Shown here: one piece after another, positions 33,448 through 42,150 of the stretch
Position numbering within the stretch: position 1 is the first letter of the stretch
Layout of the letters: every line of letters starts with the position of its first letter
NCBI GenBank assembly: GCA_934254585.1
Contig: CAKQLF010000007.1
Span: 22,463 to 86,462 of the forward strand
From: an uncultured Alphaproteobacteria bacterium
Lineage (GTDB): Bacteria; Pseudomonadota; Alphaproteobacteria; RF32; CAG-239
Length of the DNA stretch: 64,000 bases
Direction: 5' to 3'
Position numbers and translations under genes: made by a program
Notes under the pieces: model-generated
Databases searched by the model: none
What the model was told of the DNA's origin: nothing
Seen by the model: the letters and a program-made list of their open reading frames with translations, nothing else

Positions 33448-34806
33448 ATGAACGTAAAAGAAGAAAAAGCAAAAGGTTTAAATAAAAAGTACAATGTGAC
33501 TTTGGCTGCTGCGGATTTTGCCAATGCTGTTGATAAAAAATTGGAACAGGTTGCCAAAACTGTTAAATTAGCTGGGTTTAGAGCCGGTCATGCTCCAAAA
33601 GCTATGATTAATCAAAAATATCGTCCAAGTGTTTTGGGTGAAGTTCTTGATGATATGATTCGCGATGCCGTTAACGAGGTAATTGCCAATAACAAATTGC
33701 GTCCGGCTGTTACTCCAGATATTAAAATTGAAAAATTTGAAGATGGTAAAGATGTTGAATTTACGGTAGAAGTTGAAGTTTTGCCGGAAATTAAAGTCGG
33801 TGATTTTTCTAAAATTACATTAAATAAATATGTGGCTAAAGTTCCGGCTGAAGAAATTGAAAAAGCCGTAAAATATATGGTTGATTCTCGCCGCGATTCT
33901 GCAAAAGTTGAAGAAGACAGAGCTACTAAAAAAGGTGATATTGCCGTTATTGACTTTGTGGGCTCCATTGATGGTGTTGAGTTCCAAGGCGGTAAAGGAA
34001 ATTCTTATCCGTTGGAATTGGGTTCAAACTCTTTTATTCCGGGATATGAAGATCAGTTAATCGGTAAAAAAGCCGGCGAAACAGTAGAAGTTAAAACAAC
34101 ATTCCCTGCCGATTATCACGCTAAGGATTTGGCCGGAAAAGAAGCTTTGTTTGTTACCACAATTAAAGAAATTCGCGAGTACAAACCGGCAGAATTGAAT
34201 GATGAATTTGCTAAATCTATGGGCGCAAAAGATGTTGCTGATTTGAAGTCTAAAATTGAAGCTCGTATTTTGGAAGACTATAATGCAACTTCTCGCATTA
34301 AGTTAAAACGCGATTTGTTGGATGCTTTGGATAAAGAATATAGCTTTGAAGTTCCGCAAAAACTGATTGATGCCGAATATGCCGCTATCGAAAAGCAATA
34401 TCAAGACGCAAAAGCTAAAAATCAGCTTGATGAAAGCGAAAAAGCCCGTGATGAAAAAGACGTTTTGGCAGAATATAAAGAAATTGCTTTGCGTCGTGTT
34501 AAATTGGGCTTGTTGCTTTCAGAAATCGGTGCCGATGCCAAATTGCAATTGTCTGCCGATGATGTGAACAAAGCTATTATGAATGAAGCAAAACGTTATC
34601 CGGGACAAGAAAAAATGGTTTTGGATTATTACGTTAAAAACAAAGAAGCTGTTGAGGCTCTTAAAGCTCCGGCTTATGAAGAAAAAATCGTTGATTATGT
34701 TTTGGAAAAAGCTAATGTCGGCGATAAAGAAGTTTCAGTTGAAGAACTTTATGATTTTAGCGATGGTTCAGCTAAAAAAGAAAGCAAAGCTAAAAAGTCT
34801 GCTTAA
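33448..34806 (+). CDS. tig: Trigger factor
   Basis: A 452-residue ribosome-bound chaperone and prolyl isomerase. The N-terminal ribosome-binding domain has the GFRAGHAPK signature (family GFRxGKxP). An FKBP-type domain lies at about 150-235 (GDIAVIDFVGSIDGVEF, FIPGYEDQLIG). The C-terminal helical arms follow, with a Lys-rich end. The ATG at 33448 fits the family start; an upstream in-frame ATG at 33412 adds residues unlike the family. In many bacteria tig precedes clpP-clpX; here it is followed by a terminator and a converging sirtuin gene. Confidence 0.95.
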   Translation: MNVKEEKAKGLNKKYNVTLAAADFANAVDKKLEQVAKTVKLAGFRAGHAPKAMINQKYRPSVLGEVLDDMIRDAVNEVIANNKLRPAVTPDIKIEKFEDGKDVEFTVEVEVLPEIKVGDFSKITLNKYVAKVPAEEIEKAVKYMVDSRRDSAKVEEDRATKKGDIAVIDFVGSIDGVEFQGGKGNSYPLELGSNSFIPGYEDQLIGKKAGETVEVKTTFPADYHAKDLAGKEALFVTTIKEIREYKPAELNDEFAKSMGAKDVADLKSKIEARILEDYNATSRIKLKRDLLDALDKEYSFEVPQKLIDAEYAAIEKQYQDAKAKNQLDESEKARDEKDVLAEYKEIALRRVKLGLLLSEIGADAKLQLSADDVNKAIMNEAKRYPGQEKMVLDYYVKNKEAVEALKAPAYEEKIVDYVLEKANVGDKEVSVEELYDFSDGSAKKESKAKKSA

Positions 34807-34847
34807 TCAACAGATTTAGTTAAAGACTGAGGTTTGATAAGCTAACA

Positions 34848-34882
34848 CTAAAGACACCTGAAAAGGTGTCTTTAGTATTTTA
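34848..34882. terminator. Terminator between tig and the sirtuin gene
   Basis: CTAAAGACACCT and AGGTGTCTTTAG form a perfect 12-bp stem with a GAAA loop, followed by TATTTT. Confidence 0.85.
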
Positions 34883-34903
34883 CGTCTATAACAAAATCAG
34901 CTT

Positions 34904-35608
34904 TTAGGCCAATAAATCATCTATAAATTGCGGCAGAGTTGTGCCGGCTAAACCCTCAATATGCTTATCAAAAAGGTAGTTGTTGGAGGTCGTTTCCAAA
35001 TTAAATTCATAAGTGTCTGCTCCGCACATTTTGGCAATTTGCACAAAGCCGGCCGCCGGATAAACCACGCCGGAAGTTCCGACGGATATAAATAAATCAC
35101 AACTTTTTAAAAGCTGCTCAACTTTGTCCATATACAGCAGGTTTTCACCAAAGAAGACAATGTTTGGTTTAAGCATACCGCTGATTTGGCAATGCGGACA
35201 AACATCATCGGCGTGGATATCTCCCCAAGTTTCAAAAACATTTCCGCAGTTGAGGCAAACAATTTGATTAATTTGTCCGTGTATGTGATATACATTTTGG
35301 TTACCGGCTTTTTCGTGCAGAGTATCAACATTTTGTGTTATCACGCTGATTTTCGCCGGATAATTTTTTTGTAGTTTGGTTATTGCCAAATGCGCAGAAT
35401 TAGGTTTAGCTTTATATAATTCCGGCCGTAATTCATTATAAAAATCGTGCACATATTCCGGATTTCGCTCAAAAGCCTCAATAGTCGCCACATCTTCCAC
35501 TCGATGCTTGTTCCATAAACCATTTTCCGCCCGAAAGGTGGAAAGTCCGGACTCCGCGGAAATTCCGGCACCGGTTAGAATTGCAATATTTTTATATTGT
35601 TTGGTCAT
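34904..35608 (-). CDS. Sir2-family NAD-dependent protein deacylase
   Basis: A 234-residue sirtuin. NAD-binding motifs are TGAGISAESGLSTFR and TQNVDTLHEKAG, the catalytic histidine is in VYHIHGQ, and the Zn site is CLNCGNVF...CPHC. The YNELRPELY segment takes the place of the Y/R pair that gives CobB-type enzymes desuccinylase activity; Y and R are both present but in a different spacing, so specificity is uncertain. The start ATG at 35608 overlaps the 3' end of the murG-like gene by 17 bases; two upstream TTG codons are less likely. Confidence 0.88.
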   Translation of the reverse strand: MTKQYKNIAILTGAGISAESGLSTFRAENGLWNKHRVEDVATIEAFERNPEYVHDFYNELRPELYKAKPNSAHLAITKLQKNYPAKISVITQNVDTLHEKAGNQNVYHIHGQINQIVCLNCGNVFETWGDIHADDVCPHCQISGMLKPNIVFFGENLLYMDKVEQLLKSCDLFISVGTSGVVYPAAGFVQIAKMCGADTYEFNLETTSNNYLFDKHIEGLAGTTLPQFIDDLLA

Positions 35609-36665
35609 CAACAATTTCCCGATATAATTGTTCGTTGCTTGTAAATTTCAGGTCGCTGTTTTTGATGTTGGCGCGATAACCGTCTAAATTTTGATACATT
35701 TTATCAATTTGCTTTGTCAAAAGTCCTTCTTTTGATAAATCTTTATCCGGCAAAATTTCGGCAAAACCCTTGCTTTGAAAATTCTGAGCATTAGAACTTT
35801 GTTCGCCGCGGCTGGCGTTGCTTGGCAACGGCACCAACAACATCGGAATATTTAAACTCCAAAATTCAAAAATAGCGTTAGAACCGGAACGAGTGACCAC
35901 AATATCGGTGGCGGCGAGTAAGTCTTTAAATTCTTTATCCACAAATTCAAATTGCGCATAGCCTTTGTGTTGCAAGTTTGTTTTTTGACCTTTGCCGCAA
36001 ATGTGAATGACCTGATATTTCTGCAACAAAGCGTCAATATTTTGAGCTACGGCTTTGTTTAGGCTTTGCGCTCCCAGACTGCCGCCGACAAACATCACAA
36101 TCGGTTTATCATTGCTAAAGTCGCACATCTTAAACGCCGTATTTTTGTCGCCGTTTTTTAGTCTGTCGGAAAGCACCGGACCGATATAGCAAACTTTTTG
36201 AGGCGTTCTCACATATTTAATCGTGTCAATAAAAGTGGTGAAGAATTTGTCGACAAAGGGCAGGGACATTTTATTGGCAAGCCCCGGAGTTAAATCGGAC
36301 TCGTGCATAAAAATTTTGCACCGGTTTAAAAAGCCGCCCACTACAACCGGAAAAGATACAAATCCGCCTTTAGAAAAAATTATATCCGGTTTTTCTCGAT
36401 GAATGATATAAGCGGCCTGACAAATGCCTAACGGAATTTTGAAAGCGTCTTTAAGATTCTGCCACGAAAAATAGCGGCGTAGTTTACCTGTTTTAATTTT
36501 ATAATATTTCACACCGTCAATTTTGCCGATAAGGTCTTTTTCAATACCTGTTTCCGAGCCGACATAAACAATATCCCAACCATTTTTTTGAAAAACCGGT
36601 ATAAGGTTTAGATTTAGAGTGACGTGACCGCCGGAACCGCCGCCGGTAAACATAATTTTTTTCAT
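35592..36665 (-). CDS. murG: MurG-like UDP-GlcNAc transferase of Clostridium type
   Basis: A 357-residue family 28 glycosyltransferase that should add GlcNAc to lipid I to give lipid II. The N-terminal MFTGGGSGGHVTLNLNLIP, GKLRRYFSWQNLKD, FSKGGFVSFPVVV and HESDLTPGLANK match the second MurG type that I know from Clostridia and related Firmicutes better than proteobacterial MurG. The donor site has GGSLGAQSLN and VTRSGSNAIFEF. It lies outside any dcw cluster. The start at 36665 is one base after the rmuC stop; an upstream in-frame ATG would lie inside rmuC. Confidence 0.85.
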   Translation of the reverse strand: MKKIMFTGGGSGGHVTLNLNLIPVFQKNGWDIVYVGSETGIEKDLIGKIDGVKYYKIKTGKLRRYFSWQNLKDAFKIPLGICQAAYIIHREKPDIIFSKGGFVSFPVVVGGFLNRCKIFMHESDLTPGLANKMSLPFVDKFFTTFIDTIKYVRTPQKVCYIGPVLSDRLKNGDKNTAFKMCDFSNDKPIVMFVGGSLGAQSLNKAVAQNIDALLQKYQVIHICGKGQKTNLQHKGYAQFEFVDKEFKDLLAATDIVVTRSGSNAIFEFWSLNIPMLLVPLPSNASRGEQSSNAQNFQSKGFAEILPDKDLSKEGLLTKQIDKMYQNLDGYRANIKNSDLKFTSNEQLYREIVDDQTI

Positions 36666-36666
36666 A

Positions 36667-37989
36667 TCAAGATGCCTTTTCTTCAGAATCATTGAGGTTG
36701 TTTGAGTTATCGCTTATGGTTAAAATTTCTGAGTCATCAGGCTCAAAATTAATTTGTTTGTTCGCTTTGGCTCCATATTCTTTCAATCGTCCGGCCAGCG
36801 ACAAGGCGTTACCTTTGCCGGTAGCTAATTTGGAAATAGCCGCTTTATAGCTGCTTTGCGCCGAGGTTAAGGCTTTGTCAATTTTCAGCATATCTTCCAC
36901 AAAATTAGCCAGTTTATCATATAACGAACCGCCGACATCGGCAATTTTTTGCACGTTTTTATTGCGTGTTTCGATTTGCCATAAATTTTCCACCGTGCGC
37001 AAAATCGGCAACAGAGAGGAAGATGTGGTTAACGCCACATTCTTTTTATATGCGTAGTCATAAAGCGATGCGTCTTTTTTTATGGCTTCAACAAACGCGC
37101 TTTCAATCGGTATAAAAATAATCACATAGTCAAGTGATTTTTCTTTCAAAAGTTTTTGATAGTCTTTGCAAGACAGCTCGTCAATATGGTTGCGTAGACA
37201 TTGCAGATGTCGTTGCAAAGCGGCGGTTTTTTCAATTTCATTATCAGAATTTACATAAGTGATATAGTCATTCATCGAAACTTTGGAATCGATAATAACG
37301 CCGCGGTCGTTAGGCAAGCGGACAACCACATCAGGCCGTAGGTTTTGATTGTTTTCATTTTTGAAGTTTTCTTGCGTGTAATAAACAATGTCTTTAGACA
37401 ATCCCGCTACTTCTAAAATGCGGTTGAGTTCAATTTCTCCCCAGTCTCCTTGCATTTTTTTGTTGCCGCGCAAAGCGTTGGTCAAATTTTGCGCATCTTG
37501 GCTGAGGGAGTGATTCATATCCATAAGCTGTTTAAATTGTTCGTCAAAACTTGTTTTATTTTTAATGCTTTCTGTGTTAGCTTTGTTTACCTCGTTTTTA
37601 AAGGATTCCAGTTGCGTGCGAAAAGGCAAAAGAACCGTGCTTAACACTTGGCTTTGCGCTTCGTTTAAGCGTCGGGATTGCGTATTCAGAATTTCATTGG
37701 ATATATCACGAAATTTTAATTCTAAATCTTTTTTATTGTTTTCAATATCCTGAATTCTTTCTTGAATATGTTGTTTTTGTGTCTGTAAAATTGTTTGCAG
37801 ACGGGTGTTTTCAGTATTAAGTCGGTAATTTTCGTCATCTAATTGTTTTTTGGCCGCGGCTAATTCATTGAGTTGTCGCTCAAGTTCTTCGTTTATAACC
37901 AAAATTCTGGTGTTTTTATTGAAACTCCAACCCAAAAAACCGCCGCACACGCAAAGCAGCACCGCCAAAGCAATAATTCCGTAAAGCAT
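36667..37989 (-). CDS. rmuC: DNA recombination protein RmuC
   Basis: A 440-residue protein with an N-terminal membrane helix (LYGIIALAVLLCVCGGFLGW) and a long coiled coil (about 30-180). The RmuC nuclease-like domain includes MQGDWGEIELNRIL, DVVVRLPNDRGVIIDSKVSM and DYVIIFIPIESAFVEAI. RmuC limits DNA inversions in E. coli. The start at 37989 has GGAG before it; an upstream ATG five codons earlier is less likely. Cotranscribed with the murG-like and sirtuin genes. Confidence 0.93.
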   Translation of the reverse strand: MLYGIIALAVLLCVCGGFLGWSFNKNTRILVINEELERQLNELAAAKKQLDDENYRLNTENTRLQTILQTQKQHIQERIQDIENNKKDLELKFRDISNEILNTQSRRLNEAQSQVLSTVLLPFRTQLESFKNEVNKANTESIKNKTSFDEQFKQLMDMNHSLSQDAQNLTNALRGNKKMQGDWGEIELNRILEVAGLSKDIVYYTQENFKNENNQNLRPDVVVRLPNDRGVIIDSKVSMNDYITYVNSDNEIEKTAALQRHLQCLRNHIDELSCKDYQKLLKEKSLDYVIIFIPIESAFVEAIKKDASLYDYAYKKNVALTTSSSLLPILRTVENLWQIETRNKNVQKIADVGGSLYDKLANFVEDMLKIDKALTSAQSSYKAAISKLATGKGNALSLAGRLKEYGAKANKQINFEPDDSEILTISDNSNNLNDSEEKAS

Positions 37990-38172
37990 AAAAAATCTCC
38001 GCAAACATAAATAATATTGAAATTATATGAGGTTTAGGGATAAATGCAACGCTAAAAGTCGGTTATCAACTTTAATCTTTTATGTGCAAAAACAATATTA
38101 TTGTGGACGAATAAAAATTTTTAACTTAAATTTATAGTGATTAAAGGAAATCTCTTTAGAAGGAAAATAAAA

Positions 38173-38388
38173 ATGAATAAAGTGCAAAGTGATTTTTTAA
38201 ACGATATTAAAGATGGTAAAGTAGCTGTGACCGTGTTTTTGATTAATGGTGTAAAATTACAGGGAATTATCACTCAACAAGACGAAGAAAGCCTGTTGTT
38301 GCGCCGTGATGGACATACTCAGTTGGTTTATAAACACGCCGTTTCCACAATTATGCCAAGTGTGGCCGTGGATATTGCTGAAGAATAG
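38173..38388 (+). CDS. hfq: RNA chaperone Hfq
   Basis: A 71-residue Sm-like hexameric RNA chaperone for sRNA-mRNA pairing. It has Sm1 (FLNDIKDGKVAVTVFLINGVKLQGIITQQD, quoted in part) and Sm2 (LVYKHAVSTIMP) with the family KHA/YKHA motif. It lacks the C-terminal extension of enterobacterial Hfq, as in other Alphaproteobacteria. ATG at 38173 has AGGAAA before it. hflX follows three bases after the stop. Confidence 0.97.
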   Translation: MNKVQSDFLNDIKDGKVAVTVFLINGVKLQGIITQQDEESLLLRRDGHTQLVYKHAVSTIMPSVAVDIAEE

Positions 38389-38391
38389 CCT

Positions 38392-39714
38392 TTGATAGAA
38401 GTTCAGCGAAATAGAAAATTCAATGCGGCAGTGATTTGCCCGGAAGTTTTTGGCGAGCCGAACAGTCTTTCGCCGGAAAGCCGTTTGGCCGAGGCGGAAG
38501 GTTTAGCGTTGGCTATTCGACTGAATGTGGTCTATAAAGAAAGTTTGAAACTCAAAGAGATAAAACCGGCGGCTTATTTCAGCAAGGGTTTTTTGGAGCG
38601 TTTCAAACCTTTGATTGCTGAAAATAATATTGAATTGCTGATTGTTGATACTCGCTTGAGTCCTATTCAACAGCGCAATCTGGAACGTGAACTAAAACTT
38701 AAAGTTATTGACCGTACAGCTTTGATTTTAGAGATTTTTGGCGAACGTGCGCAAACAAAAGAAGGGGCAATGCAAGTGGAATTGGCGCATTTAACCTATC
38801 AGCGTTCGCGTTTGGTGCGCAGTTGGACCCACTTGGAACGTCAACGAGGCGGAGCCGGATTTTTGGGCGGACCGGGGGAAACGCAAATTGAATTGGACCG
38901 GCGGGTTATCGACGATAAAATTGTCCGAATTAAGAAAGATTTGGAAAAGGTTCGGCAAACTCGAGGAATTCAACGAAGTGCGCGGCGCAAAGTTCCTTAT
39001 CCTGTGGTGGCTTTGGTCGGTTATACCAATGCCGGCAAATCGACTTTATTTAATTATCTGGCCGATAGTCGGGTTATGGCGGCCGATATGTTGTTTGCCA
39101 CGCTTGATCCGACAATGCGTAAAATCAGTTTGTCGGGCGGGCGTGAAGTGATACTTTCGGACACGGTTGGGTTTATTTCGGATTTGCCTCACGAGTTGGT
39201 GATGGCTTTTCGCGCCACGCTTGAAGAAGTGCTGAACGCCGACATAATTTTGCATATTCGCGATGTTTCTAATCCGGATAATCAAGAACAATGCGCCGAT
39301 GTTTTGGCCGTTTTGGCGCATTTGGGGCTAAAGGAAATTAAAACTGCCGACAATTATATTGAAGTGTTTAACAAGGCTGATTTGCTGCCGCCGGAAGATT
39401 TACCGCGTTGGCAAGCCAAAACCGCAAACAGCGCAAATTTGGTGCTGACTTCGGCCATAAGCGGCGAGGGGGGTGATAAACTATTGGAATTAATCCGCCA
39501 AAAATTAGTGCAAGGTCAAAAAAAGTGTCAAATTGAAATACCTGTGACAGATGGAAAATTGCGAGCTTGGATATATCAAAAAAGCGAAGTGCAAAAGCTT
39601 GAAAATACTGAGCAGACAAATATATTTACAGTTTGCATAAGTGCTGAAAACTTGGCTCGTTTTGAAAAAATGACGGCTGATAATCCTCAGGTTTTAATAA
39701 GGAGAAATCTATGA
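38392..39714 (+). CDS. hflX: GTPase HflX
   Basis: A 440-residue ribosome-associated GTPase that splits stalled ribosomes. The N-terminal HflX domain has GPGETQIELDRR and RRKVPYPVVALVG; the G domain has G1 GYTNAGKST, G3 DTVGFISDLP and G4 NKADL. The start is an unusual TTG (38392) three bases after the hfq stop; no in-frame ATG fits the conserved N-terminus. The C-terminus overlaps the next lipoprotein gene (ATGA). hfq-hflX order is the same as in E. coli. Confidence 0.95.
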   Translation: MIEVQRNRKFNAAVICPEVFGEPNSLSPESRLAEAEGLALAIRLNVVYKESLKLKEIKPAAYFSKGFLERFKPLIAENNIELLIVDTRLSPIQQRNLERELKLKVIDRTALILEIFGERAQTKEGAMQVELAHLTYQRSRLVRSWTHLERQRGGAGFLGGPGETQIELDRRVIDDKIVRIKKDLEKVRQTRGIQRSARRKVPYPVVALVGYTNAGKSTLFNYLADSRVMAADMLFATLDPTMRKISLSGGREVILSDTVGFISDLPHELVMAFRATLEEVLNADIILHIRDVSNPDNQEQCADVLAVLAHLGLKEIKTADNYIEVFNKADLLPPEDLPRWQAKTANSANLVLTSAISGEGGDKLLELIRQKLVQGQKKCQIEIPVTDGKLRAWIYQKSEVQKLENTEQTNIFTVCISAENLARFEKMTADNPQVLIRRNL

Positions 39715-40088
39715 AAAAATTACTGGGTGTCTTTTTATTGTTGGTGTTGGCTTCTTGCGCCAATCAACCGACGGCGGCGCGTTATGAAGACGCTTTGTCG
39801 GCTTGGGTTGGTCAAAGCGAAGAGGCGTTGTACAGTGAATGGGGCTATCCTAACACCACATATTCTGTTGGTCCTGATAGTTTTATTGCTACCTATATTC
39901 AAAGCTATAACGAACCTATAGATGGTGACACCGAACCTTATGCCGCGAATATGACCTATTCGGCAATGCGTGTGCCGTCTTATGGCTTGCCAACACCGCA
40001 AGGAGTTTATTATTGCAAAACCTCGTTTGTTATCACAGATGGGGTTATAACCGATTATAACTTAAATGGCGATGATTGTGTGAGATAA
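39711..40088 (+). CDS. Small lipoprotein, unknown
   Basis: A 125-residue lipoprotein: MKKLLGVFLLLVLASCANQ with lipobox LASC. The mature part has a BamE-like opening (WVGQSEEALYSEWGYP), a known pattern of small outer-membrane lipoproteins, and two C-terminal cysteines. The start overlaps the hflX stop; AAGGAGAAA precedes it, so translation is coupled with hflX. Confidence 0.78.
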   Translation: MKKLLGVFLLLVLASCANQPTAARYEDALSAWVGQSEEALYSEWGYPNTTYSVGPDSFIATYIQSYNEPIDGDTEPYAANMTYSAMRVPSYGLPTPQGVYYCKTSFVITDGVITDYNLNGDDCVR

Positions 40089-40091
40089 GAA

Positions 40092-40128
40092 AAATCCCTC
40101 AAACTTATCAGGCTTGGGGGATTTAAAA
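40092..40128. terminator. Terminator between converging genes
   Basis: AAATCCCTCAA and TTGGGGGATTT form the stem; the better T-run (ATTTTTCTTATC) is on the minus strand. Confidence 0.65.
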
Positions 40129-40134
40129 AATATT

Positions 40135-40602
40135 CTATTTTAAGCCAAAGGCATCTTCTCCGGAACTTGTGACAAAAGACGGAGTTTCGTGAACTTGTGG
40201 GTGTTCAACAGCCAACTCAATTTCTTCGGTCGTAAATACCGGACTGCCGAATTGGTCATATAAAGTATTTTTACTGATAACTTGCTGCCAATTTAATTTT
40301 TTTGCGGCGTCAGACATATTTCTGACTGCGTATTTAAAACTTAGATAATTAATCTCGTCTTGAGTATATTTTTTATCAAAAGTTAAATTAACGTGTTCCG
40401 GAAGATTAGTATTGGCGTCAATATAAGCAAAATGACCAACCTCATCTTCATAATTTTTACAAGGTATCTCCACCGGTTCAATAAACTTTTTAGCGGCGGA
40501 AACCGAAACTTTTGTTTCAGTTTTATCTGTCGTGGTAGGTGGTTCTGAACCACTTAGTCCTAATTTTGCTTTTAGTTGTTTTAATTGTTCTAACGTAACC
40601 AT
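40135..40602 (-). CDS. Unknown soluble protein
   Basis: A 155-residue protein without signal or membrane segment. A short N-terminal helix (EQLKQLKAKLGLS) and a Thr/Lys linker lead to a mixed domain (VEIPCKNYEDEVGHFAYIDANTNLPEHVNL, quoted in part). No family recognised. It lies 21 bases downstream of the 263-residue unknown gene on the same strand, so the pair probably forms a unit. Confidence 0.6.
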   Translation of the reverse strand: MVTLEQLKQLKAKLGLSGSEPPTTTDKTETKVSVSAAKKFIEPVEIPCKNYEDEVGHFAYIDANTNLPEHVNLTFDKKYTQDEINYLSFKYAVRNMSDAAKKLNWQQVISKNTLYDQFGSPVFTTEEIELAVEHPQVHETPSFVTSSGEDAFGLK

Positions 40603-40623
40603 AATATTGAATAGCCCCAGTTA

Positions 40624-41415
40624 TTAATAATTTGTGTTATTACGACTAGATAATATTTTTTGCATAGCAAGACCATCTAATTTTTGAGCAGAATCAATCT
40701 GTTGAACTTGATTAGATGCGTGCTGCAAGTCTAGATTCAATTTATGGCTGGCTTCATACATTGAAATAGCTTTGAAACTGCCATTAGGCATTTTTTCATA
40801 ATGACGAACATTTTTGTAGCAATCGCCACCGGCTTCTTTATCATTCGGATCATAAGTGGTAATAATATCACCGCGCTGCACGGCAGCTGTTCTTTTTTCC
40901 AGCCCCTCTCTATCGGCTTTAGCTTTGCAGTTATATTCCATTTTTTCAAAATCCATAGATTTTTTCGGATCCATTATTGTTCCACCATTAGAAAGCGGAG
41001 TTGCAACGACATCTTCGGCAAAATGCAGCTTATCGCGTAAAGCATAATAAATTTCAGGATCTTTAGTGATAATCATTTCACCGCCTTGAAGAGCTTTTGC
41101 CGTATAAACACCATTATTTGAGCCTAAACCTCCGGCAGGTGTTCTACCTTTTTGCGAACTTTCAATAGCTTCATCCATTCTGTCAAATTCTGTTTTCGGA
41201 ACATCATAATCATTTAATTTGGTATATTTCTGTGGATCAAAAGATAAGTACTCGCTCTTTTTCAACTGTCCTGCCTGATCATATCCATCTGCGATATCCA
41301 GTTTATCGTATTTGCCTATAACCATAAATGTGTGTTCGCTAAACCCCATTTCTTTCAACTTGGTGGATAAAGGTTTATGTTCGGTGACCAGTTCATTATA
41401 AGTTTCATTAGCCAT
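40624..41415 (-). CDS. Unknown soluble protein
   Basis: A 263-residue hydrophilic protein, unrecognised. Visible features are an N-terminal helix (TYNELVTEHKPLSTKLKEMG), a Gly/Asn-rich turn (GGLGSNNGVYTAKAL), a region about converting PEIYYALRDKLHF-type segments, and two cysteines (YNCKAKADR and GGDCYKNV). GGGGA stands before the ATG at 41415, preferred over an upstream in-frame ATG at 41505. It may be secreted or phage-derived, but nothing shows this directly. Confidence 0.6.
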   Translation of the reverse strand: MANETYNELVTEHKPLSTKLKEMGFSEHTFMVIGKYDKLDIADGYDQAGQLKKSEYLSFDPQKYTKLNDYDVPKTEFDRMDEAIESSQKGRTPAGGLGSNNGVYTAKALQGGEMIITKDPEIYYALRDKLHFAEDVVATPLSNGGTIMDPKKSMDFEKMEYNCKAKADREGLEKRTAAVQRGDIITTYDPNDKEAGGDCYKNVRHYEKMPNGSFKAISMYEASHKLNLDLQHASNQVQQIDSAQKLDGLAMQKILSSRNNTNY

Positions 41416-41551
41416 AATATTTCCCCATAAATAAACAATTTTTACCATTATAACATAATAAACAAAACTTAACAAGCAGTTAAAATATTTTCTTGTCAGA
41501 AACAAATAAATATGTCATAAGAATAGAGTAAACAATAAAAGGAGAGTTAAT

Positions 41552-41623
41552 ATGTCAACGACAGTGATTATTATTGGAGGCATAGTCTTCATAGTGCTTT
41601 TTATTTTATGGCAGCACGTTTAA
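41552..41623 (+). CDS. Predicted 23-residue single-helix membrane protein
   Basis: ATG at 41552 lies eight bases after AAAGGAGAG, a strong ribosome site. It encodes 23 residues, mostly one hydrophobic helix (VIIIGGIVFIVLFILW), and ends at a TAA. It is typical of small membrane proteins missed by automatic annotation. No function can be inferred. Confidence 0.55.
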   Translation: MSTTVIIIGGIVFIVLFILWQHV

Positions 41624-41662
41624 CCACGTTTCAATTTTATTAAAGAGAGCTAAAAAAAGTTA

Positions 41663-41690
41663 TTGACTCTCTTAGTTTTTATGCTATTAT
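41663..41690 (+). promoter_or_regulatory. Promoter of the str operon
   Basis: TTGACT (41663-41668), spacer 16, TATTAT (41685-41690) with an extended TGC before it. A small inverted repeat CCAGATGT/ACATTTGG lies in the leader before rpsL. Confidence 0.7.
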
Positions 41691-41767
41691 CCGCCTAACT
41701 AAGACCAGATGTGTAAACATTTGGCCGTTAGTTTTGTGTAAAATTAATAACTTTTAAGGAAAATGTG

Positions 41768-42139
41768 ATGCCTACAATTAATCAGTTAATTCGTAAATCA
41801 CGAACACCAAAAGTGAAGAGAAACAAAGTTCCTGCTTTGAAATCTTGCCCACAAAAACGCGGTGTTTGTACAAGGGTTTATACTACAACCCCTAAAAAAC
41901 CAAACTCAGCTTTGCGTAAAGTGGCTCGTATTCGTCTTACTAATGGCTTTGAAGTAATCAGTTATATCCCTGGTGAAGGTCACAATCTTCAAGAACACTC
42001 AGTGGTGCTGATTAGAGGAGGCCGTGTAAAAGACTTGCCAGGTGTTCGTTATCATATCATTCGTGGTACCTTGGATACTCAAGGTGTTTCTAAACGTCGT
42101 CAACGCCGTTCTTTGTACGGTGCTAAGAGACCTAAATAG
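41768..42139 (+). CDS. rpsL: Ribosomal protein S12
   Basis: A 123-residue S12 protein of the 30S decoding centre. The start MPTINQLIRKSR and the PKKPNSALRKVARIRL loop (with the lysine positions where streptomycin-resistance changes occur) and PGVRYHIIRG are intact. The ATG at 41768 follows an in-frame GTG that is not needed; TAAGGA precedes it. First gene of the str operon. Confidence 0.98.
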   Translation: MPTINQLIRKSRTPKVKRNKVPALKSCPQKRGVCTRVYTTTPKKPNSALRKVARIRLTNGFEVISYIPGEGHNLQEHSVVLIRGGRVKDLPGVRYHIIRGTLDTQGVSKRRQRRSLYGAKRPK

Positions 42140-42150
42140 GAGATATAATA

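Noticed and set aside
34904..36665. Sirtuin as part of a defence island (for example Thoeris- or SIR2-type)
   Set aside because: It is a short, full-length catalytic sirtuin with a zinc site, coupled to murG and rmuC, without partner nucleases or sensor domains typical of defence systems.
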